Assembly (NCBI RefSeq): GCF_040049195.1
Contig: NZ_JBDZDL010000001.1
Source of the DNA: NCEH01 sp040049195
GTDB lineage: Bacteria; Pseudomonadota; Alphaproteobacteria; Rhizobiales; Xanthobacteraceae
Strand: one strand, 5' to 3'
Length of the DNA: 64,000 nucleotides
Below, piece by piece: positions 51,174 through 61,895 of this stretch. The notes under the pieces were generated by a model, which was not told where the DNA came from, did not search any database, and saw only the letters and a list, made by a program, of their open reading frames with translations. Both the position numbers and the translations under genes were made by a program. Positions within the stretch are counted from its first letter, which is position 1. The number at the start of each line of letters is the position of its first letter.

Positions 51174-51972
51174 GATTCTCGGGCGCTATGTCGAGGTGCG
51201 TGGGCGCCAGACCTATTACGAGGCATGCGGCGAAGGCCCGGCGATCGTCGCCATCCATACTGCGGGACGGGAGGGGCGGCAGTGGCACGGCGTCATGCAG
51301 GCACTCGCCGGCCGCTACCGCGTGGTCGTTCCTGACCTGCCCGGCCACGGCAAGAGTTGGCCGCTCGCCGGCAATGCCTGCCTCCAGGACGCCCACGATA
51401 TCGCGCAATGGCTGCGGGATTTCGCAGCTGTCGCCATCGGCGACAGCTTCATCATCACCGGCTGCTCGCTCGGCGGGAACCTGTCGCTGCTTCTGGCGGC
51501 GGTCGCGCCCGAGGTGCGGGCCGCGGTGGCGCTGCAAGGCTGCGATCACACGCCGACCTTCACCGAGACCGCGCTCGACCTGATGACCCATCCCCAGGTG
51601 AGCCTGATGCACGCGAACATGGATTTCTCCATGAGCCTTGTCGGCTCGGCGGCGACGCCCGAGGGACGGGCCTTCTCGGAATGGGGTGTCCTGTCCATCA
51701 TCCCCGTGGCTCAGCAGGGCGATTTGCGCGCCTACGGCCGGTGCGACATTCGCCTCCTGATGGACAAGGTGAAGGTTCCGGTGCTCCTCGCCCATGGGTC
51801 GGACGATTGGCTGGCCTCCCGCGAGATGGTGGAGGCGACCCGGGGCCGCCTCGTCAACGCGCCGCTGGTGCGCATGGTGCCCCTACCCGGGCTCGGCCAT
51901 TTCCCGCACCTCGAAGCGCCGGGCCGCGTCGCCGACATGATGCTCACTTTCTTCGACGAGGCGGGGCTGTGA
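51166..51972 (+). CDS. alpha/beta hydrolase
   Basis: 268 residues. GPAIVAIHTAGREGRQWHGVM (oxyanion segment), nucleophile elbow GCSLGG (Ser in about 110), acid Asp near HGSDDWLAS and His in LGHFPHLEAP complete the catalytic triad. Likely a soluble esterase or lactonase of the pathway, acting before or after the amidohydrolase-like enzyme. Overlaps the SCP2-like gene by 8 bases. Confidence 0.9.
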   Translation: MAEILGRYVEVRGRQTYYEACGEGPAIVAIHTAGREGRQWHGVMQALAGRYRVVVPDLPGHGKSWPLAGNACLQDAHDIAQWLRDFAAVAIGDSFIITGCSLGGNLSLLLAAVAPEVRAAVALQGCDHTPTFTETALDLMTHPQVSLMHANMDFSMSLVGSAATPEGRAFSEWGVLSIIPVAQQGDLRAYGRCDIRLLMDKVKVPVLLAHGSDDWLASREMVEATRGRLVNAPLVRMVPLPGLGHFPHLEAPGRVADMMLTFFDEAGL

Positions 51973-52022
51973 TGCCGCGAGGCGTCGAAATCCTCCCCGC
52001 CGCATAACGAACAGGTCTCTCC

Positions 52023-53084
<1,062 letters not shown>

Positions 53085-53115
53085 ACGCGACCTTTCGTTC
53101 GCATCAGGGTACGCC

Positions 53116-53907
53116 ATGATATCAAACGCCCCCTCCGATACGGACGTTTATGCCGAACAGGATCTTTTTGAGGGGCGGCGGCCGCGCTCGCTGACGTCGG
53201 CGATTTTCGACCGGCTGCGGACGGATATCCTCACCTGCCGGCTGAAGCCCGGAGAGAAGCTTCCCATCTCCGCCCTCGCTCAGGCGTTCGACGTGAGCCT
53301 CGCGGCGGTGCGCGAGGCGCTCTCCCGCCTCGTGGCGGATGGCCTGGTGGTGGCTGAGGATCAGCGCGGGTTCCGTGTGAGCCCCATATCGGAGTTCGAC
53401 CTCGAGGACCTGACCCGCACCCGGATCGAAATCGAGGTCCTCGCCCTGCGCCGTTCCATGGAAGAGGGGGGCGAAGCCTGGATCGCGGACGTGCGCCGAG
53501 CCTGGGACGATCTGCGCCACGCGCCCTATATGAACCCCTCGGATGCGAGCCAGCATAACGAGGGCTGGAACACCCTGCACGACCGGTTCCACCGCACCCT
53601 GACCCAGGCGTGTGGGATGGTGTGGCTGCTGCGCTTCCGCGACTCCCTGCACGAGCAGAGCGAGCGCTACCGCCGCCTCGCGCGCCCGGCGGGCCTCTTC
53701 ACACGCGATCCCTTTACCGAGCACGCCAACATCGCCGAGGCGGTGTTCGCCCGGGATGCCGACGCGGCGGCGCTTCTCTTGAAACAGCATTTCACCAAGA
53801 CCATGGAATTGGTGCGTGCTGCCAGCAAAGCCGAGAATTCGCCTTTTCACCTCCCCGAAAAGGCAGATATTTCCGATGGTAAGCGGCGAAAATCGATCCG
53901 CTCATGA
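53116..53907 (+). CDS. second GntR-family (FCD) regulator
   Basis: 263 residues from the ATG at 53116. HTH: LTSAIFDRLRTDILTCRLKPGEKLPISALAQAFDVSLAAVREALSRLVADGLV (about 17-70). FCD domain with metal-site His and Asp (EGWNTLHDRFHRTLTQAC, EHANIAEAVFARDADAAALLLKQHF). It is the last gene of the sugar-acid operon, 31 bases after the ATPase gene, and may regulate that operon or the minus-strand genes downstream. Confidence 0.9.
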   Translation: MISNAPSDTDVYAEQDLFEGRRPRSLTSAIFDRLRTDILTCRLKPGEKLPISALAQAFDVSLAAVREALSRLVADGLVVAEDQRGFRVSPISEFDLEDLTRTRIEIEVLALRRSMEEGGEAWIADVRRAWDDLRHAPYMNPSDASQHNEGWNTLHDRFHRTLTQACGMVWLLRFRDSLHEQSERYRRLARPAGLFTRDPFTEHANIAEAVFARDADAAALLLKQHFTKTMELVRAASKAENSPFHLPEKADISDGKRRKSIRS

Positions 53908-54105
53908 CATGAGATCGACTCTCTATCGCCGTTTGTTTCAACATGCGGCGGACAAGACTGGCCGAAGAAGGTAACGGCCAATGTGCTCGGCAAAGAGCGC
54001 ACGCAAAATCACCCCATCGATACGGGAGCGTGAGCGTTCACGGCAGCAGCCCCCGTATGCTGTAAGTGGAGCGAGGGCTGCTCCGGGGAGCCCCCTCGCG
54101 TGCGT

Positions 54106-55479
54106 TTATTGCGCAGCCTGGACCGCGCGCGCATCCGGCCCGAATTCCCGCTCCATCTCGCGGCGCAGCCGGACCACCGGGTCGGCGACATCGATTGCCA
54201 CGTCGTCCCAGGTGACGCAGGCGCCTTCCGGCACATCGCGGATCAGGCTGACATGCTGCGCGAGGCCGAGCGGCAGATAGCCTTCGCGCAGGGAAATTTC
54301 GGCGGGCACCTGCTTGCCCCACACGCAGAAGCCGCCCTCGCCATCCAGCACTTCCCCCGCCCGCAGCGCGCGCTTGGCGGTGGCAGACACGTCCGCATTG
54401 AAGCAGATCGGCACCCCGGTCGGCTCATTGCGCAATGCTGCCGACGCCGCCGAAATGCCAAGCTCCATGCCGTTCAGATGGATCGGCCGGTACAGGGTCG
54501 CATAGCGTCCCGTGCTGTCGGGCAGGGCATGATATTCCCGCAGGCATTCGCGGCTGTAGGCATTGTCCTCCGCCGCCTCGAACACCACGAACGTGCCGTG
54601 GCTCAATTCATGCGGGATCGGCGAGCCGTCGCGCCGCACCGAGGAGACGCATTCGGTGACGCCGGCTTTCTCCAGGCTGCCGCCATCGCTGCGGGGCCGG
54701 CAGACGTTGGAAATCTCGAAGCGCGAGGCGGGCGGGAAGGACAGGCCGTTGGTCTGTGCATGCAGGCCGGTGGCGTTGCAGATGGCAGTCATCTCGATGC
54801 CGGACTTGGTGCCATCCAAGAAGCTGTTGAACATCTTCGGGTTGATCGTGGAGCGATCCGAAACGTCGATGAAGCCTTCCAGGATGTCGTAGATGGTCTC
54901 CGGTGTGGACTGGTGGAAATGCGGCAGGTAGCGCGTGCCCTTGCCGGCCGCGACCACCTTGAAGCCGCTCGCCCGCGCCCAGTCCACATGCTCGCACACG
55001 ACGGCGGGCTGATCGCCCCAGGCCAAAGAATAGACGACGCCGGCCTGCCGCGCCTTACGGGCGAGAAGCGGGCCCACGAGCACATCCGCCTCCACATTCA
55101 CCATGACGATGTGCTTTCCCGCCGCAATGGAGGCGAGGGCGAGACGTACGCCGGTCTTGGGGTCGCCGGTCGCTTCGATCACCACCTCGATCTCGGGCGC
55201 CTGGACCAGGGCGTCGGCGTCATCGGTGAGGTAGGTGCTGCCGTTGCGGGCGGCATCGGCGAACGAGGTGGCGGCATATTGCTCCTGCGGCCAGCAGGAG
55301 AGCTTGAGCTGCGCGTTGGCACGGGAGACATTCAGATCCGCCACCGCGACCACATGCATGCCCGGCGTGGTGCGGGCCTGGGCGAGGAACATGGTTCCGA
55401 ACTTTCCAGCGCCGATCAGGCCCACCGTCACGGGGCGCCCGGCATCTTGGCGTTCGAGCAATTTGGCGTAAAGATTCAT
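54106..55479 (-). CDS. NAD(P)-binding oxidoreductase with C-terminal SAF-like domain (COG4091-type)
   Basis: 457 residues. Rossmann part VTVGLIGAGKFGTMFLAQARTTPGMHVVAVADLN (about 17-50), homoserine-dehydrogenase-like central part (IEVVIEATGDPKTGVRLALASIAAGKHIVMVNVEAD), and a C-terminal region (ALRAGEVLDGEGGFCVWGK, then LPLGLAQHVSLIRDVPEGACVTWDDVAID) matching the SAF domain that binds and orients a polyol or sugar acid. COG4091 members work in sugar-acid and erythritol-like catabolism. Last in a minus-strand operon of four genes beginning at 59236. Confidence 0.8.
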   Translation of the reverse strand: MNLYAKLLERQDAGRPVTVGLIGAGKFGTMFLAQARTTPGMHVVAVADLNVSRANAQLKLSCWPQEQYAATSFADAARNGSTYLTDDADALVQAPEIEVVIEATGDPKTGVRLALASIAAGKHIVMVNVEADVLVGPLLARKARQAGVVYSLAWGDQPAVVCEHVDWARASGFKVVAAGKGTRYLPHFHQSTPETIYDILEGFIDVSDRSTINPKMFNSFLDGTKSGIEMTAICNATGLHAQTNGLSFPPASRFEISNVCRPRSDGGSLEKAGVTECVSSVRRDGSPIPHELSHGTFVVFEAAEDNAYSRECLREYHALPDSTGRYATLYRPIHLNGMELGISAASAALRNEPTGVPICFNADVSATAKRALRAGEVLDGEGGFCVWGKQVPAEISLREGYLPLGLAQHVSLIRDVPEGACVTWDDVAIDVADPVVRLRREMEREFGPDARAVQAAQ

Positions 55480-55531
55480 CGGCTTGGCCTTTGTCTTTGT
55501 ATTCCGAGCAAAAAATCCGCGGCGGCCCGTG

Positions 55532-57046
55532 TCAGGCGCGCGGCGTGGGTGGCGGGATGGTGAGGCTCACGTTGACGCTCTTGGTCTCAGTGAAGCTGTC
55601 GAGCATGCCTTCCAGGGACATTTCGCGGCCGATGCCGCTTTCCTTGACGCCGCCATAGGATTGCCCGAGCGCCTGGCCTCCGCCCTGGTTCACCTGCACC
55701 CATCCCGCCTCGATGGCATGGGCGGTGCGCAGTGCGCGGCCGATGTCGCGGGTCCAGACATAAGCCGCAAGGCCGTAATGGCTGTCGTTCGCCATGCGGA
55801 TCACCTCGGCCTCGTCGCGCCAGGGGATCGCCACCAGCACCGGCCCGAAGATCTCCTCCCGTGCCAGCCGCCATTCGTTGGAGGTGTCCGCGAAGATCGT
55901 CGGCAGAGCGAAATAGCCCTCCGACAGAGGACCCTCGCGCGGCGGCAAGCCACCCATCACGAGCCGCGCCTCGGAGCGGCCGAGCCCCTCCTCCACATAG
56001 CCGCAGATCTTCTGGAACTGGCGTTCGTTGATGATGGCGCCGATGTCGGTCGCCTCGTCCAGCGGATCGCCGATCTTGAGCGCGGAGGTGCGGGCCACCA
56101 GCTTTTCGAGGAACGACTCGAAGATGTCGGCATGGAGAAACAGGCGCGAGCCCGCTGTGCAGGACTGGCTTTGCCGGGTGAAGCGCATGGAGGCGATGAT
56201 GCCATCCACCACCCAATCCTCGTCGGCATCCTCATAGACCACGGACGGACTCTTGCCGCCGAGTTCGAGCGATACTGGCGCAAGGCGATCCGATGCCGCG
56301 CGCATGATTGCCTTTCCAACCCCGGTGGAGCCTGTGAAGCTGACCTTGCGCACCAGCGGATGGCCGGCGAGGGGGGCGCCGCATTCCTCGCCATAGCCGG
56401 TGACCACATTGACCACGCCCGGCGGCAGGTGCTGCTGGCAGATTTCGGCGATCAGCAGCACTGCGAGCGGCGCATCCTCCGCCGCCTTCAGCACGATGGT
56501 GTTGCCGGCGCAGATCGCCGGGGCGATCTTCAGCGCCGCGAGCTGGGCCGGCGCGTTCCAGGGCACGATGGCGCCCGTGACGCCGATGGGCTCGCGGCGG
56601 GTGTAGCTCAGCACGCCTTCGCCGAGGGGAATGGTGAGCCCCTTCAGTTCGCCCGCGAGGCCGCCGAAATAGCGGAACGCGTCCGCCACCATCCGCGCCT
56701 CGCCGCGCGCCTGCGTGCGCAGGGCGTTGCCGGTTTCCGCGGAGATGGTGCGGGCGAGCTCCTCGAGCCGCGCCTCCAGGGCTTCCCCGATACGCGCGAG
56801 CAAGCGGCCGCGCTCGCGTGCCGGGATCCGCGCCCAGCCGGGGAATGCGGCGGCCGCCGCCTGGACGGCCCGGTCCACATCCACCGCCCGCGCACGCGGG
56901 ACCTCGCCAATGGGCGAGCGGCGCGCGGGATTTTCAACCGTGATCGTTTCCCCGGAAGCCGCCGCCTGCCAGGTGCCCCCGATCAGCATCGAACGGGCCT
57001 GGAACGGTATCGCGGCCGGGGAGGTGGGATTATGTAAAGTATTCAT
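55532..57046 (-). CDS. aldehyde dehydrogenase (NAD(P)+)
   Basis: 504 residues. Catalytic Cys in RQSQSCTAGSRLFLH (about 290-305), Glu in VSLELGGKSPSVV, cofactor segment GSTGVGKAIMRAAS and NCTERM GGVKESGIGREMSLEGM all present. It oxidises an aldehyde, for example the semialdehyde produced by the XylX-like route or methylmalonate semialdehyde, to an acid. It lies between the MmsB-like gene and the SAF-domain oxidoreductase gene. Confidence 0.93.
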   Translation of the reverse strand: MNTLHNPTSPAAIPFQARSMLIGGTWQAAASGETITVENPARRSPIGEVPRARAVDVDRAVQAAAAAFPGWARIPARERGRLLARIGEALEARLEELARTISAETGNALRTQARGEARMVADAFRYFGGLAGELKGLTIPLGEGVLSYTRREPIGVTGAIVPWNAPAQLAALKIAPAICAGNTIVLKAAEDAPLAVLLIAEICQQHLPPGVVNVVTGYGEECGAPLAGHPLVRKVSFTGSTGVGKAIMRAASDRLAPVSLELGGKSPSVVYEDADEDWVVDGIIASMRFTRQSQSCTAGSRLFLHADIFESFLEKLVARTSALKIGDPLDEATDIGAIINERQFQKICGYVEEGLGRSEARLVMGGLPPREGPLSEGYFALPTIFADTSNEWRLAREEIFGPVLVAIPWRDEAEVIRMANDSHYGLAAYVWTRDIGRALRTAHAIEAGWVQVNQGGGQALGQSYGGVKESGIGREMSLEGMLDSFTETKSVNVSLTIPPPTPRA

Positions 57047-57073
57047 GATGTCTTCTCTTTCGGAATCATCGGC

Positions 57074-57982
57074 TCACGCGTCTGACGTCCGCACACCATC
57101 GCCCTCGATCAGCTTGATGATGGCGGAGTAATCGAGCTCGCTATGGCCCGCCTGGCAGAACACCCCGTAGAGCGCCGCAGCGAGGCCGCCCAACGGAAGC
57201 GCCGTGCCGGACTGGATCGCGGCCTGCTGGGCCAGCTTGAGGTCCTTCAGCATCAGCTGGGAGGCGAAGCCGTTGCGATATTCCCGGCTGGACGGCACGT
57301 TCGGCACGAGGCCGGGCACCGGCGGGTAATTGGTCAGCGAGAAGCACCCGCCGGTGGAAACCGCCGAGATTTCCTGCATCTTGCGCGCATCGAGCCCGAG
57401 GTGCCGCGCCAGCGCGAACGCCTCGGACACGGCGATCATGGAAATGCCCGCGAGCAAATTGTTGCAGAGCTTGGCAGCCTGTCCCACCCCCGGTTCACCG
57501 GCATGGAAGATGCGGCGCCCCATGGCTTCGAGCACGGGACGGGCCTGTTCCAGATCCTCCGCGCTGCCACCGACCATGAAAGTCAGCGTGCCCGCTTCCG
57601 CACCCATGACCCCGCCGGACACGGGGGCATCGAGCACCGCGATGCCACGTTCGCGCCCCGCCGCATGAAGACGGCGCGCATCCGCGGTATCGATGGTGGA
57701 AGAATCGATGGCCATGCTGCCCTTCGCCATCTTCGCGAGCACGCCGTCGTCGCCCAGGAAGATTTCGAGCACATGGCGCCCCGTCGGCACCATGGAGATC
57801 ACGAAATCCGCCCCTTCCACCGCCGTGTCGACGCGTGAAGCCGTCTTCAAGCCGGCCTCCGCAGCCTTGCGGCCAACTTCTTCGCTGGGGTCGTAGACGT
57901 GAACGTCATGCCCCGCGCCCGCGAGATTGCGGGCCATGGGAAAGCCCATGCGCCCCAACCCGAGAAAGCCAACCTTCGCCAT
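57074..57982 (-). CDS. 3-hydroxyisobutyrate dehydrogenase-like reductase
   Basis: 302 residues, beta-hydroxyacid dehydrogenase family. KVGFLGLGRMGFPMARNLAGAGHDVHVYD (NAD site), DAPVSGGVMGAEAGTLTFMVGG, catalytic Lys in GVGQAAKLCNNLLAGISMI and GFASQLMLKDLKLAQQAA. The C-terminal wording FSLTNYPPVPGLVPNVPS is MmsB-like. It interconverts a 3-hydroxy acid and its semialdehyde with NAD(H), a natural partner of the aldehyde dehydrogenase downstream. Confidence 0.92.
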   Translation of the reverse strand: MAKVGFLGLGRMGFPMARNLAGAGHDVHVYDPSEEVGRKAAEAGLKTASRVDTAVEGADFVISMVPTGRHVLEIFLGDDGVLAKMAKGSMAIDSSTIDTADARRLHAAGRERGIAVLDAPVSGGVMGAEAGTLTFMVGGSAEDLEQARPVLEAMGRRIFHAGEPGVGQAAKLCNNLLAGISMIAVSEAFALARHLGLDARKMQEISAVSTGGCFSLTNYPPVPGLVPNVPSSREYRNGFASQLMLKDLKLAQQAAIQSGTALPLGGLAAALYGVFCQAGHSELDYSAIIKLIEGDGVRTSDA

Positions 57983-58021
57983 TGATAACCTGCCTTGTGT
58001 GAGAAGAATGTGCGGGCCGGA

Positions 58022-59236
58022 TCAGTTCGCGGCCTTCGTGACGAGCGGGCAGCCGCCGGCACTCAACGGGCGGAACGCCACCTCGGCGGGGATTTCGGCC
58101 TTATAGGTGTAGTAGTCCCACGGATATTTGGACTCGGACGGCTTCTTGACCTCGAACAGATACATCGGGTGCATCTTGCGGCCGTCTGCGCGAATATAGC
58201 CCTTGCCGAACAAAGGATCGTCGGTGGGCATTTCCTTCATCTTCGCGACCACCTTGGCGCCGTCCTCGGCGCTGCCGAGCGCATCCACTGCCTTCAGATA
58301 ATGCAGGACCGAGGCATAGACGCCGGCCTGGACCATGGAAGGCTTGGCGCCCTTTCGCAAAGCTGCGAACCGCTCCGAGAACGCCCGCGTGCCATCGTTC
58401 ATGTCCCAATAAAACGGCGAGACGAGGCCCTGTGCCAGCTTCAGTCCCAGCGAATGGACGTCCGTGACGTAGATCAGAAGCCCCGCCAGCCGCTGACGCG
58501 AGCCGGTGATGCCGAATTCAGCCGCCTGCTTGATGCTGTTGACGGTGTCGTCGCCGGAATTCGCCAGCGCGATGACGTCCGCATTCGAGGCCTGCGCCTG
58601 GAGCAGGTAAGAGGAGAAATCCGCCGTCCCGTTGGGATGGCGGACCTTGCCGAGGACCTTGCCGCCGTTCGCCAGCACCATTTTTTCGGTGTCGCGCTCA
58701 AGCGCGTAGCCGAAGGCGAAATCCGAGGTGAGGAAGAACCAGGTCTTGCCCCCCGTATCCACGACGGCCTTGCCGATGCCATTGGCGAATGCCCAGGTAT
58801 CGTGCGTCCAATGGACCGTATTGGGCGTGCAGGCCGACCCGGTGAGATCGGATACGGCCGGGCCCGATGCCAGCATGACCTTGTTCTTGTCCTTGACGAT
58901 CTGGTTGACGGCAAGCGCCGCGGCGGAATTGGTCACGTCCGCGACCACATCGACGCCGTCGGTATCGAACCATTTGCGCACGATGGACGAGGCGATGTCG
59001 GCCTTGTTCTGGTGGTCGGCATTCACCAGCTTCACCGTCCAGCCTTTGGCTTCAAGGCCGGAATCCTTGATCGCGAGCTGCGCGGCGACCACAGAACCAG
59101 GGCCGCCCATATCTGAATAAATCCCGGACTGGTCGTTGATCACCCCAATGGAGACAGTCTTTTCAGCGCTCCATGCGCCCGTAGCCCAGAGCATGGGCAA
59201 AACCATGCCGATGCGTAAAAAATTACGCCGTACCAT
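58022..59236 (-). CDS. LivK-like substrate-binding protein, paralogue of the island copy
   Basis: 404 residues with a signal peptide (MVRRNFLRIGMVLPMLWATGAWSA). Peripla_BP_6 fold: VSIGVINDQSGIYSDMGGPGSVVAAQLA, LVNADHQNKADIASSIVRKWFD, TWFFLTSDFAFGYALERD, DFSSYLLQAQASNADVIALAN. It shares long stretches with the protein encoded at 13214 (DFSSYLLQAQAS, MVQAGxYxxxxHYLxAV, CPLVxKA). No Liv permease genes are adjacent. First gene of the minus-strand operon; the LysR gene is divergent. Confidence 0.92.
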   Translation of the reverse strand: MVRRNFLRIGMVLPMLWATGAWSAEKTVSIGVINDQSGIYSDMGGPGSVVAAQLAIKDSGLEAKGWTVKLVNADHQNKADIASSIVRKWFDTDGVDVVADVTNSAAALAVNQIVKDKNKVMLASGPAVSDLTGSACTPNTVHWTHDTWAFANGIGKAVVDTGGKTWFFLTSDFAFGYALERDTEKMVLANGGKVLGKVRHPNGTADFSSYLLQAQASNADVIALANSGDDTVNSIKQAAEFGITGSRQRLAGLLIYVTDVHSLGLKLAQGLVSPFYWDMNDGTRAFSERFAALRKGAKPSMVQAGVYASVLHYLKAVDALGSAEDGAKVVAKMKEMPTDDPLFGKGYIRADGRKMHPMYLFEVKKPSESKYPWDYYTYKAEIPAEVAFRPLSAGGCPLVTKAAN

Positions 59237-59406
59237 TGGCTTAACCTCCCAACATGACGATCGGTCTGACGCCGAACTTTTGCCCCGCCTCCATCAATCC
59301 GATTGCATCGGGAAAAATCGATGGGATGAGCGCGTGTGGATTAAGGAACAAGGCGGGCGGGTGATCTATGTTAAATTTCGCACAACCGGTGCGATGGGAT
59401 TGACAC

Positions 59407-60327
59407 ATGGCCTCCAGCTTCAACTGGGACGATCTGCAAGCTTTTCTGGCGATCGCCCGCACCGGGCGGCTGACGGAAGCGGCCCGCTCCATGTCAATCG
59501 AGCACACGACCCTCAGCCGCCGCATCACGCGGCTGGAGGCGGCGCTGGCGATGAAGCTGTTCGACCGACGCCCCACCGGCTACAGCCTCACGGCGGATGG
59601 GGAAGCGCTGGTGGTGCGTGCGGAAGCCATTGAAGCCACTGCCGTGGGCATCCTTTCCAACCATGCTGACCCGCGCATCGCGCTGACCGGCGTGGTGCGG
59701 GTCGGGGCGCCCGAGGCCTTCGGCACCTATTGCCTGGGGGGGCGCATCGGCGAATTGTCGCGAAGCTACCCGGGCCTCATGATCGAACTCGTGGCGATGC
59801 CGCGCGCGTTCAGCCTGTCGCGGCGGGAGGCGGACGTGGCCATTGCCTTGTCCCGTCCGCCGAGCGGCCGCCTGCATGCCCAGAAGCTCACGGACTACGA
59901 ACTCGGCCTCTATGGATGCACCGCTTATATCGAGGCCCACGGCGCGCCGAAGGATCGAGCGGATCTGATCCATCATCGTTTCGTCGGCTATATCGACGAT
60001 CTGCTGTTCGCTCCGGAGCTGGATTATTTCTCCTCGACCTTTCCGGGCATCGACCCTTCGGTAAAGATCTCGAACGTGATCACGCAGATGTCCGCCACCC
60101 TCGGCGGGGCCGGGCTCTGCATATTGCCCTGCTTCATGGCCGACCGAGAACCGAGTCTGAAGCGCGTTCTGCCGGATACGGTGCGGATCATGCGGACTTA
60201 TTGGATCCTGTGCCATTCCGACATGCACAATGTCCCCCGCATCAAGGTCATCATGAAATTCATCTCAGAGGTGGTGCGCGACAAGCGATCGATGTTTCTT
60301 CCCACCGTCACCGCGAAAAGCCGGTGA
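59407..60327 (+). CDS. LysR-family transcriptional regulator
   Basis: 306 residues. HTH: FNWDDLQAFLAIARTGRLTEAARSMSIEHTTLSRRITRLEAALAMKLFDRR (about 5-55), then the effector domain (GVVRVGAPEAFGTYCLGGRIGELSRSYPGLMIEL onwards). It is divergent from the LivK-like/MmsB/ALDH operon with 170 bases between, the standard layout for a LysR activator and its target. Confidence 0.94.
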   Translation: MASSFNWDDLQAFLAIARTGRLTEAARSMSIEHTTLSRRITRLEAALAMKLFDRRPTGYSLTADGEALVVRAEAIEATAVGILSNHADPRIALTGVVRVGAPEAFGTYCLGGRIGELSRSYPGLMIELVAMPRAFSLSRREADVAIALSRPPSGRLHAQKLTDYELGLYGCTAYIEAHGAPKDRADLIHHRFVGYIDDLLFAPELDYFSSTFPGIDPSVKISNVITQMSATLGGAGLCILPCFMADREPSLKRVLPDTVRIMRTYWILCHSDMHNVPRIKVIMKFISEVVRDKRSMFLPTVTAKSR

Positions 60328-60375
60328 AACGCGACTGTCTCGCAATCTTCCTGCGGGTATGGGCGAGATCGAGGG

Positions 60376-60996
60376 TCAGGCCGCCATCTCCCGAATGGCG
60401 TTGAGATCGGTCAGGAAGGCTGCGTAGGCCGCTTGCCTGGCCGGCTCATCCGGCAGGCGCAGCAGATAGGACGGATGAACCGTGAGATAGCCGCGCCGGT
60501 TATCGAAGAGGAGCGGACCGCGCTCGCGCGTGACCGCGACTTTCCGACCGGCCAAAGCCAGCCCCGCCGTGGCCCCGAGGGCGACCACCACCCGCGGATG
60601 GACGAGATCCAGTTCCTGATGGAGCCACCAACGCGCACGCGACACCTCGCCTGCGGTCGGCGTCTGATGGATGCGCCGCTTGCCGCGTTGGATAAACTTG
60701 AACTGCTTCACGGCATTCGTGACGTAGACGCGGTCGCGGGAAATGCCGGCCTCCGCCATCGCCCGGTCGAGCAGCCGACCGGCGGGGCCGACAAAGGGGC
60801 GACCCTGCCGGTCTTCCTCGTCGCCCGGCTGCTCGCCCACGAATGCGATGGCAGCTCCTACCGGCCCTTCGCCCGGAACCGAATGGGTTCCGCCCGGCAC
60901 GAGCGGCGGCTCCGCCGCCAATGCCGCATTGAGTGCGTCCAGCGTGGCGAAGCTGGTGGGCTCGACCGGGCGATGTTGCGCGTCGCCTGCGGTCAT
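60376..60996 (-). CDS. udgX: UdgX-type uracil-DNA glycosylase/crosslinker
   Basis: 206 residues, family 4-like fold. Motif A is GEQPGDEEDRQGRPFVGPAG (about 54-73; Gln at 56), and the diagnostic UdgX loop KRRIH is at 106-110, whose His is known to form a covalent bond with the DNA sugar after uracil removal. HPSYLLRLPD (His near 180) is motif B. Unlike ordinary UDGs this family stays attached to DNA. Start at the ATG at 60996, overlapping the end of the DUF72 gene by four bases. Confidence 0.9.
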   Translation of the reverse strand: MTAGDAQHRPVEPTSFATLDALNAALAAEPPLVPGGTHSVPGEGPVGAAIAFVGEQPGDEEDRQGRPFVGPAGRLLDRAMAEAGISRDRVYVTNAVKQFKFIQRGKRRIHQTPTAGEVSRARWWLHQELDLVHPRVVVALGATAGLALAGRKVAVTRERGPLLFDNRRGYLTVHPSYLLRLPDEPARQAAYAAFLTDLNAIREMAA

Positions 60997-61895
60997 GCCG
61001 CCCTCGCTTCGGGGCGCCAATGGACGTGGAGCCGTTTCATCAGCTGGGCTGCATCCTCGGGCGCGTGAAGCTTGTCCGTATTGTCGAAAAACACGAATGC
61101 GTCGCGCGGCTTCGGGTGGGTCTCGGGCACGCCAGCGAAGTCGCCATCGCTCATCGCCCGCCCCTCGGTCCAGGCCTTCACGCGCTTCGCCCACAGATCC
61201 AGCGCTGCCGGTTCATAGCGCGAGCGATACAGTTCGCTCGAGCCGTGCAGGCGGCAATAGGCGAAGTCCGCGGTCAGATCCATCAGCCGTGGCCACTCCA
61301 CAGTGTCGGCACAGACCAGTGCGACGCCGTGCTCGCGCAGCAGATCGATGAAACCCGCATCACGAAAACTCTCGTGGCGGATCTCCATGGCATGGCGCAT
61401 CGGCCGCGTGGCGTCGGTCTCCGTCGCGTCGCGTCCGTCGAGCCGGAAATCGTGCCGCTCGGCGAGGCGGGCAGCGGCGTGTGTATCCTTCGGCAGAAGA
61501 GTGAGGAAATCGCGGATCAGTCCGGGATCAAAGCGAAAGCTCGGCGGAAATTGCCACAGCAGCGGACCAAGTTTCGGGCCGAGCCGCAGCAATCCCGAGG
61601 CGAGGAAATTGGCCAGCGGCGTCTCGATCTCGCGCAGCCGCTTGGTATGGGTGATGAACCTCGAACCCTTGACCGCGAACAGGAATCCGTCCGGCGTCTC
61701 GTCGGCCCAGCGGGCGAACACGTCCGGCCGCTGGAGGCCGTAGAAGGTTCCGTTGATCTCGAGCGCGGGAAATTGTTGAGCCGCAAAGGCCAGTTCGCGC
61801 TTCCGCGCGAGACCTTCCGGATAGAAGTTGCCGCGCCAGGGCGCATAGGTCCAACCCGAGACGCCGATGCACGGCACGCCGCGACGTACCGTCAT
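60993..61895 (-). CDS. DUF72 family protein
   Basis: 300 residues. GVSGWTYAPWRGNFYPEGLARKRELAFAAQQFPALEINGTFYGLQ is the DUF72 opening, followed by LAxFLASGLLRLGPKLGPLLWQFPPSF, HAMEIRHESF and YCRLHGSSELY. A TIM-barrel family with conserved acidic and His residues but no agreed activity. Its stop overlaps the udgX start (ATGA), so the two proteins are made together and may share a DNA-repair task (inference). Confidence 0.92.
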   Translation of the reverse strand: MTVRRGVPCIGVSGWTYAPWRGNFYPEGLARKRELAFAAQQFPALEINGTFYGLQRPDVFARWADETPDGFLFAVKGSRFITHTKRLREIETPLANFLASGLLRLGPKLGPLLWQFPPSFRFDPGLIRDFLTLLPKDTHAAARLAERHDFRLDGRDATETDATRPMRHAMEIRHESFRDAGFIDLLREHGVALVCADTVEWPRLMDLTADFAYCRLHGSSELYRSRYEPAALDLWAKRVKAWTEGRAMSDGDFAGVPETHPKPRDAFVFFDNTDKLHAPEDAAQLMKRLHVHWRPEARAA

